NCBI GenBank assembly: GCA_022457155.1
Contig: JAJGOT010000310.1
Location: 375,001-439,000, forward strand
Reading direction: 5' to 3'
DNA length: 64,000 nt
DNA from: Cladopsammia gracilis
Taxonomy: Eukaryota > Cnidaria > Anthozoa > Scleractinia > Dendrophylliidae
Shown: piece by piece, positions 24,201 through 33,682 of the stretch
Numbering within the stretch: position 1 is the stretch's first letter
Layout: every line of letters starts with the position of its first letter
The notes under the pieces: generated by a model
Databases searched by the model: none
The model's input: only the letters and a program-made list of their open reading frames with translations
What the model was told of the DNA's origin: nothing
Made by a program: the position numbers and the translations under genes

Positions 24201-27063
24201 GAAGCACAAGAAACATAGGAAGAGTAAAGAAGGAAAGATGGATCAAAAATTGAAAAGCATAGCTAAGGAAAAGCATTCGAAGAATCTATTGAACAAATAT
24301 GTCGTCAAGGCACACACAACTCATCGTAAGACTCACTTTCATCCTACAGTGAAACAACATTGGGTAACAAGATTTGATGATGGATTTGGCATACCAAAAA
24401 AACACAAGCCACGTATTACATTTGCTCACACATGGGGAAAACGGAAGCATCAAGATTTATCCTTCAAGCAAAACGGAAAGAAGAATAAGAAATTTGATAA
24501 AGACACGTCATTAACGGAGGAATTGACACATCTTATTGTTAAACATCACAGAAAAAAGTTTCGAGCGAGGCTAAAAGCTCATTTGCATACAAATGCAGAA
24601 ATCGGTCGTTTCGTGCAAAGAAAAAGGAAAACGAAAGTGAAGTCGATTCAATCGGCTGAATCATTAAAATTGGTAAAGCACCACAGTTCAGGAAAAAAGA
24701 AAGAACTGGCGTCAAAGACGGTCAATGAAGTGAAAATATTCAATCAACATAAAGAGAACCCAGTTCTTCTTAAACATGAAAATCTTTCAACTAAAATTAA
24801 GTTTAATAACTCGAGGCAGACGTTACAGAAAAAGGTCATAGCAAATGCAAAGATTAACCATGGTAACCAGAGATTAAATCCACCCAAGAGCAACGAAACA
24901 ATTCCACATTTCACTGAGACCTCACCACAGAACGCTAATTTATCAAACATTTCTACTAAAATACCAACTGAGAAATTGGACACGAGGAAGTTGAACGACA
25001 GCTGGTCGAAGAATGAATCAACCGTACTATCAACAAAACAGTTGCATAGAGCTACTTTCACGGAGGTGTCATCAAATGTGAATGGAAAAGAAAATTATAC
25101 TTCAACGAGCCTGACCGAAAACTTGTCATCCTCTGGTTCTGGGCATGAGCATGATGACGTGGCCTTTGCAGTAGATAATGTTTCACAGAAGGCTGTAAAC
25201 AACACCAAAAGCCTATTCCATGTGACAAGAAATTCATCACGTCACTCAAATAGTCAGTCTACATATAGTGGAACAAACAAAGCAAATGTATCCCAAAATC
25301 AGAATAGATTACAGATCTCTGCAAAAGAAGAACACGGTATAACATCAAACAAAGAGGCACTTGCCAAAAGTGGTGTGAGAAATCTTAATGGTTCTATTGT
25401 GAATATTGATGATGTTGGTTTTACGTCAGCCGATGATGCAAGGATAGATGGGAGGTTCAGAGGAAGTGGTTTTAAAGGCTCTGGATCTGCTAGTGGGATT
25501 ATTGAATCCTTTTCAAGTATGGGTGACTATGATGAATCCATAAAGGGCGAGGATGCAGTAGAGCAAATGGACAATTATAGTTCAACAATAGATTGGGCTG
25601 TCAGTAGCAGTGGATTTGAAGCTGATGAAACATCTACTGTGTTTGCGAGTGGCTTCTCAGAGCCACCATCTTTCCGTGACAATCATCATGACTTGCATAT
25701 TGACGATGGTGTAACAAAGCAAACGGAAAATAAATCAGGAACGAGTGAAGTTGTCAGTGGAACGGTATTTCATTCAAAGGAATCCCCCTTTGGATCTGGA
25801 AGTGGCTTAAATGCACCAAAGACAATAAGCAGCGATCATCACGATTTAAACAATGGAAAGCATGTAATAAAGTACATTGGAAACAATACAACAATAGAAC
25901 AAATTGATGGTGAAAGTGGATTGGAGGCCAATAGAGAATTCCCCTTCATATCTGGGAGTGGCTTTGAGTCATTGTCTTCACCCAGTGATAACTATCGTGA
26001 TTCAAAAAATGGCAATGGTGTAGCAAGAACAGATATAGGTTTAAATGGCAGTGTATTTGTAGTCGACGGATCGTTCGGTGGATTTGAAGCCGACGGAGGT
26101 TTAAGTGGTAGTGAATTTGAACCCGACGAATCTTCCATTGGTTCTGCAGGTGCAAACCTTAGTGAGGATGATTCAAGTAGTGATCAGCTTCTAAATAACC
26201 TACTACTAAGTAACGAAGAAAATGAAAGTTTAACAAATCATCTGAAAGAGGTTCATAGTACAGAGAAACTGCTCCCTAAAGGTTCTTCAACAAATGTTCC
26301 AGTAGGAAATAGATCACACTTGGCATCTCCATCACCTCACGTGATTAAGATATCCGATCTGATTGAGAGTGGTTCTACGATTGATGATGTTTCGGTAGGT
26401 TTTGGAAGTGGTCTTCAGTTTGGAGGTGAGGGTGACATTGATGAAGAAAGCCAAGCCGAGGGTAGTAACAAAGATGATATCCAATCTGGACTACTTGCAT
26501 TGAGCGGAAAGAAGTTTTTTAACTTCACTTCTAAGAAAGAAGAGAAAGCACAGAACGTATTGCATCAATACAGCGCACATGTCTCTGAAGGTTCATTGAC
26601 TGATATCTCACAGGTGAGGTTTAGTCATTGGAATCAGGATGTACAAGACGATAACAGTGGTTTTGAAAGTGGTCTTTATGAGTCAAGTACCCAGTGGAGT
26701 AGTGGACTGAGTGGAGAATATGGCTCTTCAGAGAGTATTTCTGGTCAACCGCCAATTTCTCCAAGAGAGTATACAACGGACTCCTCAAACTTCTATTCAA
26801 ACAGACGTTCTATTGACGGAAGACATGTGAGTAAGAACGTACACGTGAATCTTGAAAGGAGAAATATCGGTCCTGGGTCGATGACAGGCAATCATACGTA
26901 TCACAGGAAGGAAACGAGGAACACAAAATCTTTAAGGACAGAACCCACTAGTAAACACAAGATGACGTTAAATAACCACCACATATCGTGGAAAGATAAG
27001 GAATTACAGCAACTGATGTATTGGCTTTCTGCAAACGATGAAAAAGGTGGCAGTAGAAATTAA
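14305..27063 (+). CDS. secreted SGNH/GDSL esterase-granulin multidomain protein
   Basis: I assemble nine exons: 14305-14559, 15743-16065, 16571-16699, 17352-17562, 18552-18709, 19762-19876, 22642-22726, 22805-22849 and 23594-27063. All have GT..AG borders and compatible phases, giving about 1596 residues. Residues 1-24 look like a signal peptide (MFGCFLVVRLICLSVCLAFS..). A Pro/Trp/Gln-rich linker follows. An SGNH hydrolase domain spans about 220-415: GDS at 230-232 (nucleophile S232), block III-like FNFGMHD at 291-297, TTPVP at 336-340, and DVHF at 396-399 with the presumed catalytic His398. Residues 454-512 hold 13 Cys in a granulin-like order. The 1155-codon last exon then encodes a Lys/His-rich basic tract and an acidic Ser-Gly-rich tract. 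An extracellular or matrix-associated esterase is likely; its substrate is unknown. The exon 1-2 join is the least certain step. Confidence 0.72.
14954..15187 (-). other. small Cys-containing ORF antisense in intron 1 of the SGNH gene
   Basis: A 77-codon - strand ORF with a compact cysteine cluster (FCFLCNKAN.. then CSDHICTLSNC) followed by basic residues. It could be an exon of an unrelated antisense gene or chance. No splice partner or neighbouring coding sequence was found. Confidence 0.15.
15320..15779 (+). repeat. MITE arm and start of SGNH-gene exon 2, tandemly duplicated
   Basis: The 7257-type MITE is recognisable from about 15340 (attactttggttttgaattg). The segment 15443-15611 is repeated at 15621-15779 apart from an 11-bp deletion. 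Each unit holds the MITE end (gtgaaaaccgctctaaaac), the putative acceptor, and the first 12 exon codons (RQDIYDDSGYDW). The first unit ends in 9 unmatched bases; the second continues into the full exon. Confidence 0.75.
16795..16930 (-). repeat. reverse copy of the hairpin-repeat family
   Basis: Read on the - strand it gives 'tggtaccatgtaaaactact..' then 'gaatggtcacaccataggat', matching the units at 915-1190. It lies in intron 3 of the SGNH gene. Confidence 0.65.
18440..18482 (+). repeat. C-rich simple repeat
   Basis: (CCCCA)n passing into (CCA)n, about 70 bp before exon 5 of the SGNH gene. Confidence 0.85.
19894..20225 (+). repeat. interrupted (AAT)n microsatellites
   Basis: AAT/AATA runs at 19894-19940 and 20096-20225, separated by about 150 bp of other AT-rich sequence. 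Located in intron 6 of the SGNH gene. Confidence 0.9.
20261..21071. mobile_element. pogo/Tigger-like non-autonomous element, TA duplication
   Basis: CAGTCGGACCTCTATTAAGC on the left and the inverse of CAGTCGGACCTCTATTAAAC on the right, flanked by TA dinucleotides (20259-20260 and 21072-21073). Further copies of 'ctattaagcggccac' occur inside each end. CAGT..ACTG termini with a TA target are typical of Tc1/mariner-pogo elements. No transposase remains in the 811 bp. Confidence 0.75.
21220..21540 (+). repeat. (AAT)n plus dispersed 'tatagcgcc..gcgctttaca' repeat
   Basis: About 20 AAT units lead into tatttatatagcgccctatc.. and ..aggcgctttacagtaag. A simple repeat followed by a fixed body suggests the tail and body of a dispersed element in reverse orientation; the class is not determined. 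Confidence 0.5.
21551..21803. mobile_element. inverted-repeat element carrying a tRNA-like segment
   Basis: AGCTCAGAAGAAGGTCGGACAC.. at the left pairs with ..GTGTCCGACCTCCTTCTGAGCT at the right. On the - strand near 21671-21750 there is a B-box match (GGTTCAATCC) and an A-box-like stretch about 45 bases before it. The same body is found at 28150-28450. Confidence 0.65.
21924..22034. mobile_element. 110-bp MITE
   Basis: GATTCCATAACTCAAAAGGA.. pairs with ..TCCTTTTGAGCTATAGAATC. Intron 6 of the SGNH gene. Confidence 0.6.
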
Positions 27064-28013
27064 AACCAAAAAATGCCTAGCATGCCTGATAAAATTGCCC
27101 AGACAGGTTCAAAATCGACAACCAGGTATTCACAATTCCACAACATTCTTCTAAAAAGGTTTTCCCAAACTTTTCTGAAAGTTGACATCGGCTTTTTAGA
27201 TGCTAATATATTGGTGAAGCTGTTATAAAGGAACGAACTTAGAATGTATAACGGCATTGTTAAGTGACGAATTGACGAAATCGAACAGTATTTCTGGAAT
27301 ATGAATTGGGATGGACGCCAGCAACATGTTTACGTTTTCGGACCTGACTTTTCTAGCAAAATCGCAAAGAGAAATGAGGCAACAAGAACTCAACTAAACA
27401 ACAAGAACTCAATCTACTGTTATGTTGTAAAAAGGGAAATTGAAGGGGTACAAATTAAAATTTGTAGTTTTTCTGTTAGAATATTTTTACTATAACTATT
27501 TTTAAGCAGATGGCTCTGTGGATCAGAGCCGTTGTAGATGAAACTTTTCCACTGTATATAAAGAACATGTTAGATGAATTTGGTTGCAAGTATCATACCT
27601 TACCTACACCTATTAACAACACAGAAACGTTATTGAGTGGCATAAGTATAAACCGTCAACTATAAGGCCCAATAGTTTCTGAGACGCGGAAACCTGATTC
27701 ACTTGTTTATTTAGATGGAATCAGCGCACATTATTCTAACACTAGACACCTAATACACACTCTTGAACCAATCGGGGGAAAGGGAACAACAACTTGACAA
27801 CTTGCAACAAGTCTTTTCCTGTAAGTTTACTCTCTGTTGTCTATGTTTTTTTTTATTAATTGTAAGTTAGTAGATCGGAAAACCCTTTCGGGGAAGGACT
27901 AAAAAATGGACTGCATTGTTGTATTGTTTACTTTTTGCCCGATAACGTCTCTGAAATTAGGTGTAAAGACTTCATGTGAAACATTGTCAAGATAACTGAC
28001 AGCCTATGCAGTA
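27064..28013. other. no gene recognised
   Basis: AT-rich sequence after the stop codon of the SGNH gene, probably including its 3' UTR. No clear inverted repeat, RNA gene or convincing ORF was seen. Confidence 0.5.
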
Positions 28014-28813
28014 TAGAGCAGTTTTAAATTGAGTGTCTAAAACCAAAACCAAAGTTTTTACTCTAGTCGATCACAGCAGACGCGTGCATACAATTCAATG
28101 AACCAATCAGCACTTGAGGCAAATACATGAAGCCGGCGCTTAGCGGTTAGCATTCGATACCATACGCCTAAACCAAGCTAAACCACCTCAGACACTTATT
28201 GGGACTTAAATAATGTAATATCGATACTTAGAATTTTATTTTCAGTAAATGTGTAAGTGTGAAAAAGAAAATCTAAAATACCCACTCAGGATTGAACCTG
28301 TGACCTCAGCTAGGTTCAGGCTTACTGCTCAGATTGTTCAAGCCCAAATTTAAGGATATGAACTGCTAACCCTAACCCTAACTGAGAGTTTAACCAGTTA
28401 ATCCGTTATATAAGTCTCAATGAGGTGTCCGAGGTGGTTTTGGTGGATGGAATCTTATGCTAACTGCGCTAACCCGGCCGGGGACAAAGAGTACGAGGAA
28501 GCCAAGATTGCTTTTGGTTTTACTTCTGATTGGTTGATAAAGTGGTGCGAGATTTTTTGGCCAATCACAAAGTGTAGCAATATGCAATTTGCACGATGAC
28601 GTCATTTGACTACAACTACCAGAATTCATTTCGTTAATTTTTCTTTTCTTATTTAAATTTTGTAATCCCAGTGCGGTTTAAATAACAATAGCTCTAATTT
28701 GCACTACAAAACAAAAAACTGGAGGATTCTGGTAGTTGTAGTCATATATCATCGTGCAAATGGCCTATTCAATACCAAAGTAATTACTTTCGATACTCAA
28801 TTGAAAAGCGCTC
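28014..28813. mobile_element. 7257-type MITE carrying two nested insertions
   Basis: The left terminus (atagagcagttttaaattgagtg) and right terminus (actcaattgaaaagcgctct) are those of the MITE at 7257, but 800 bp apart instead of about 290. Two further inverted-repeat structures account for the excess: one at about 28150-28450 with a tRNA-like body, and one at about 28592-28762 (GACTACAACTACCAGAATTC / GGATTCTGGTAGTTGTAGTC). Confidence 0.65.
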
Positions 28814-29051
28814 TAATTCTGGTATTTGATAGTTACAAATTTGAAAAACGGCTTGGTTCTTGGAGTGAGGTATTTTTTTACCATAAATAATCTTTTCTAA
28901 TTTCTTTCCGAAAAACGCTTTTATTACAATAAATTGTTTTCTATACTTGTTTAAGCAACTGAAAAACTGTAATAAAACATAGATGACATCTGATAGAGGT
29001 TTGATTGTGGTTTTTCAAGTAAAAATTGACGTGGATATTATCAATTGTACA

Positions 29052-29115
29052 ATAATTATAATGCGCGCGCTTTGATTGGTCAATAATTATAATGCGCGCT
29101 CTCTGATTGGTCAAT
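29052..29115 (+). repeat. 31-bp direct duplication
   Basis: 'aattataatgcgcgc..tgattggtcaat' occurs twice head to tail. Confidence 0.75.
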
Positions 29116-29210
29116 AGCTATTGACTATCTATTTCAGTAATTTTATAGAAGCAATAGACAACACATTTGCATGGTTTATCGGTGCAATAAACCACTTGGG
29201 ATATTGGAAT

Positions 29211-29662
29211 CCCGGGCGGGGGGGTGGGGGGGGGGGGGGGGGTTACTCAACAAAGTTTTGTACGGGGATGCTCCGCCCCAAGGTCCAAACCCTTACCCTT
29301 TCATATACCGTTTTTGACAGAAAAGGTACCCCTTTCATATACCTTTCATTGAAAATGGTACCCCTTTCATATACCTTTCACTGAAAATGGTACCCCTTTC
29401 ATATAGCCTTTACTTGCGTCTGTTTGATATATTTTGAAAGGCGCTTTTTATAATACTTAGATGGCGTTTCAGTCCCTACCTACTTCAACTCGTGTTTACG
29501 CTGCCTTTTCCTGATTCTTCGTGAAATCGCTACCCTTTCATATACCTCAACTCGTGAAATCCCTACCCTTTCATATACCTCCAGCCTAAAAAAGGTACCC
29601 CTTTCGGGCGGAGCATCCCCGTATATCCCATTATAGGGAGTACGCCCCCCCCCCCCCCCGGG
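29211..29662. mobile_element. element with CCCGGG/G-run termini and 8-bp duplication
   Basis: ATTGGAAT at 29203-29210 is repeated at 29663-29670, directly outside C/G-run termini. 'ggggatgctccgccc' on the left pairs with 'gggcggagcatcccc' on the right. The middle repeats 'acccctttcatatacctttca'. Structurally like 7654-8106, possibly the same superfamily. Confidence 0.75.
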
Positions 29663-29876
29663 ATTGGAATACCACTCGAAAAGCTTGTAAATCACTCATC
29701 TCAGTCAATCTTTTCTCGTGATCTTCCAACATCCCGCGTGGATTATTGAGCCGATAAACCATAGAAATATGTGGTATATTGCTTGTAAATAAATAATGTA
29801 CAGCGCCACAAAGGTTCGAATTTCTCCCAAAAGACTCAGAAGACTGTTTGACAGACCTGACATTTGACAGACCTGA

Positions 29877-30191
29877 CTAGAAGGCGCCAAAGTACTGATA
29901 AGATTTCATCCAGAGGATGACAATCCACAGAATAACAAAACAGGGCTCATAGCCTGAAACCGCAGCTGCCAATGTGTATGTTTTCACGCTTAGGTATTTT
30001 CTTAAAAGATGCGGAACATCATTGACTTCAAATATGTCAAGTTGGGAAATGATACTTTCATTTAAGCTTGTAGTGGCAACGTTTGTAACGCTCTTTCCGA
30101 TCAACTTCAAGTCTCTTGTTTTCAATAAGGAGTATTTTATTTTTAGTTGTTTCACAGCAATCGCATCTTTATATGTCGACGTGATTTCAAG
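29877..30191 (-). CDS. possible terminal exon of an unrecognised gene
   Basis: On the - strand an acceptor-like ..attgcacag is followed by about 104 open codons, with stop at 29877-29879. The reading (LEITSTYKDAIAVKQLK.. then ..KLIGKSVTNVATTSLNES..) has protein-like composition and a hydrophobic segment near its end (CFVILWIVILW). No upstream exon was convincingly linked and no family is recognised, so it may be chance. Confidence 0.3.
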   Translation of the reverse strand, partial: LEITSTYKDAIAVKQLKIKYSLLKTRDLKLIGKSVTNVATTSLNESIISQLDIFEVNDVPHLLRKYLSVKTYTLAAAVSGYEPCFVILWIVILWMKSYQYFGAF

Positions 30192-30889
30192 CTGTGCAAT
30201 TGATTGGAATAGTTGAAATTAACAGCCAACATGTATGATTTACATGACTAAATTTTCAGATCTAAAATCCAAAGAAAAATATCCCAAATTTCTCCACCAC
30301 TATAATGAATGGAGGAAACTCTTTGTAGAATAAGTTGTGACACAAAAGGCATAATTCTCATCTGTACAAATAATTTGTGGGTTACATTGCAATTATTCCA
30401 CAATCTACTGCAGCTTAAGAAATTTGATAAATTTGATATGATCAAAGATTTGCCTTTTTTCACACTACATTTTCTAATATTTAAGTGTAGTATGATGAAA
30501 TCTAAAGTTCGCCAAAGTTTCCTTAAAAAGGCGTCGAACAACGTAATTTTAAAGGTGTTATGCCGGGCGAATATGATTTCGTTTATGTCTCACTTTAGAA
30601 TGAGGTTATTGGAACATCGGCACTTGCAAATCTTAGCTTTCAGTTGTTAAGAGCTAGGGAATTATGAAGTTGTCAACACTCTTCACCAGTGGAGATTTAC
30701 TTAATTTTCAACAAATACTCACACTGCATGTTATTCATATTAAAATATTAAATGTTACTATAGCCACTAAAAGCGAATTTCCGTCTTCATTGTTACATCC
30801 AAGTTTTTGTTGATGTCGAGTGTCCTTTTTTTGCAGCAACGCTGAAACAATCAGTCGTTCGTTTGCACTTGTAAATGTCTACAGTCATT

Positions 30890-31969
30890 CTAGGTGGGAA
30901 GATTTAAAGTTGCCATCGCAACTGACGGTGATTTACTTTGTTCATTGCTATCCGTGATATCAGTGCCATTTCTTTTCCATTTTAATGTTAATAATCTTTT
31001 ATATTCTCGGCGATAAGATGAATTTGCAAATCCGTATACCAGGGGATTAGCCGCGCTGCTAAAACTACCAAAAAAGGTCCAGAGCAGTTGAACCTCACGA
31101 GGTATCTCCCACCAGTCTACGGCAAATGCCTGAATAATTTCGATAACGAAAACAGGCAACCAGCTCAAGACGAACATGACAACTACAGCAAAAAGAGTTA
31201 TTGTCGTTCGCATTTCATGAGAGTTGACTTTTGATTTGTTACGTCTCCCCTTTTGCGCTAAGTTCGGCGCCACGCTGGTGAAATGTTCTCCAACTGTTCG
31301 GAAAATTTTGAAATAACAAATAAAAATTACAGTTGTAGGAATAAAGGCAAATATTAGCAGCAATAGCCCTCTCAAAATAGCTGGATAACTCTTGTGTTTC
31401 ATCGCTGAGTCTTTTTTGAATATCACACAAGCGGCTTTTGCCGGGTTGAACGCCGCATCCATTGTTCCTGTAGCCAAAGGTACGGCTAAAATAAGCGCCG
31501 TGGAAATCCACACGGCAATCAACATTGTAACCGTTTTTTTCACTGTGAAGATACGCCTGTACTTCGCGGGTTTCACTATTCGGAAAAATCTGTTGAGGGA
31601 TGTTAGAACGATAGTTTGGAGCGACACAAAGGCAAGAAAGTAGATAGAAAAGCATTGAACTTTACAGGCGATGTCGCCATAAAGCCATCTGCCTTGGATC
31701 AGCGCTCCGCATGAAAGAGGCATGCATAAAATTCCCATAAGTATATCAGCCAGGGATAAGGCTAATATCAGTATATTTGTAATGCTTCGAAAGGTGAAGT
31801 TCTTGAACAACACTGCACAGAGAAGAAGATTTCCAAATAACCCTGCAAAGGTGATCAACAAGAAGAAAAACGCTTCTACCACAACCACAGCAGTTGAACG
31901 TGTTTCTAACATCTCTGCAAACTCGGCGAAATGGTCAACATGTAAAGATATATTTTTGTTAGTAGACAT
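30890..31969 (-). CDS. rhodopsin-like (class A) G protein-coupled receptor
   Basis: Single-exon ORF of 359 residues, - strand, with all seven membrane spans. Anchors: N47 in TM1 (GNLLL), D75 in TM2 (LSLAD), C102 before TM3 pairing with C181 in extracellular loop 2, LNRF at 125-128 in place of the usual DRY region, W154 in TM4, P211 in TM5, SWLP at 269-272 in TM6 (CWxP variant) and NPLVY at 308-312 in TM7. The N-terminus is short with one sequon (NKNIS), and the tail of about 40 residues is Ser/Thr-rich. LNRF replaces Asp/Glu at the ionic-lock position, which may alter basal activity. It is a canonical monoamine/melatonin/peptide-like receptor, but the ligand class cannot be told by eye. It differs clearly from the receptor at 3440, so it is not a local duplicate. 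Confidence 0.9.
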   Translation of the reverse strand: MSTNKNISLHVDHFAEFAEMLETRSTAVVVVEAFFFLLITFAGLFGNLLLCAVLFKNFTFRSITNILILALSLADILMGILCMPLSCGALIQGRWLYGDIACKVQCFSIYFLAFVSLQTIVLTSLNRFFRIVKPAKYRRIFTVKKTVTMLIAVWISTALILAVPLATGTMDAAFNPAKAACVIFKKDSAMKHKSYPAILRGLLLLIFAFIPTTVIFICYFKIFRTVGEHFTSVAPNLAQKGRRNKSKVNSHEMRTTITLFAVVVMFVLSWLPVFVIEIIQAFAVDWWEIPREVQLLWTFFGSFSSAANPLVYGFANSSYRREYKRLLTLKWKRNGTDITDSNEQSKSPSVAMATLNLPT

Positions 31970-33370
31970 GTTTTAAGGCTCGATTCATGTTAAGGAACTC
32001 TTCACTGTGTTTGGTGTTGTGTTGACCAGCTGAAGTGGCTCTCGAATTAGTTTTGGCAATCACTTGGTAATATCAAATCTTCCTGGTGATATCACATTTG
32101 TACTAAAAGGCCGTTATGAATAAATTATTTCGTGGTCAGGTTGTTTTTGTATTTATTTAATCTTTTTTTTCACAGGGGGATAATTGAAGACCAGATGCTA
32201 AAGAAAACGTCTATAAAACCGCTTTTTCTGATGACGAGGACATCCAGTGTTAACGTAAAAACAATTTCATTTCGGTTAAAAAACTAAGTTTTTTTTTTTT
32301 TTTACAAAAAACATGGATTTTCTAAAAATTTGCAAGTGACGAAAAATGGTTAACAGATGCAAATTAGGTTCTTAATTTTTTTCTTTGTTAGAAACTGTCG
32401 CCTGCTTTTAATTTCTGCATTCGAAAGTCGCAATTTCAGATTGCTTGAGAAAACAAAGAAGATATTCTTCAAACATTCATTCAAATTCATGGCCACCCGC
32501 TCCAATCTGAAGTATAAGGTGTACTTGAAAACAGTATTCCTCGTATGTATTGATTTTTGTTATTTGTAAATGAATGGTTGCCTTTATTCTTATCATATAA
32601 CTGCCAAACAAAAGATAATTTTGAGATCGGTTTATTTCGTAATCACGAAGCCGCCAGGTGCGCGACTATTGTTTAATTTATTCATTGGTTTGAGAGAAAA
32701 GTCAAGGCCACTTTATTGATAGCTATTTTTCATTGATATTACGTCGTCTTCTCGGTAATAAATAATGAGATAAGAAAAGCCACAATTTGACTGTCAAACA
32801 TTTGATGTCGCCAAGCAGTGAAAACGTTTTGAAAGAATATCATTAAGCCTGGCTTGAAAGATGACAAAAGCATAAATGTTATAACGACAGAAAATAAACG
32901 AAAAGGGAATCTTTCAACAGTACGTTTGGGACAGTTGGCATATTTTAGTTTAAATCTGGAGTAAATCCTTAACCCCTCTCCCCAGTAGAATGTTGAGAGC
33001 CAGGGATAAAAAACTATTTCTTTTTCATAAACTTCAACCTTGTTTGATTTTAATTTTACTCATCGGCGAGTTTTAAGTCGTTTTAAAATAGGTTACAAAA
33101 ATAACAATATTCTTGAATTCCCCGCACCTAAACAATTGATAACCAAAATCCGGTGCGGGATAAACAGACACAAGTCTTAGCCCATTTATTGAAACAATTA
33201 CATGAAAACTTTGAAAACACAACCACAGAAAATAAACTATAATACTAAAAAAATGACCCACAAGAGTATTGAAATTGATAGATAAAATAAAACTGTCCGC
33301 CTGAAGTTATCCACAATGAATCTTGTTTACTGTCCATCGTATTTTATACTTGCTAACTTGTAATCCACAC
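31970..33370. other. no gene recognised (upstream of the - strand GPCR)
   Basis: AT-rich DNA with poly-A/T runs. It should hold the promoter of the GPCR at 30890-31969, but no TATA box or motif is clear enough to call. Confidence 0.5.
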
Positions 33371-33545
33371 TTAGGCCCCGCCCACACTTATCCGGATATT
33401 TTTGAATCCGCAACATTTTTGTTACGGATTAGAAAATATTCGCGTCCACACGTAGCGTATTCGAATCGTATTTGCCGGAATTCGCCGGATACGTGTGGAC
33501 GGAAGGCCAATCCGGGTATATACTTCATGGTGACAAGCCACAAGT

Positions 33546-33675
33546 GCACCGAGATAATATATATTATTATAAGTAGTACCGAGATAATATATATTATTAT
33601 AAGTAGTATAATATATATTATTATACGTAGTATAATATAATTATTATAACTAGTATATACTTCATGTGAGAATAT
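33546..33675 (+). repeat. AT-rich subterminal tandem block
   Basis: A 30-bp unit (accgagataatatatattat..) is repeated and then degrades into ata/tat-rich copies. The mirror block is at about 44578-44670 on the other side. Confidence 0.75.
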
Positions 33676-33682
33676 TATATAG

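Noticed and set aside
28365..28382. Interstitial telomere repeat (ctaaccctaaccctaact)
   Set aside because: Only two to three units within a MITE interior; too short to be meaningful.
30248..30541. A 97-codon - strand ORF upstream of 29877-30191
   Set aside because: AT-rich, no domain, and no splice pair linking it convincingly to the possible exon at 29877-30191.
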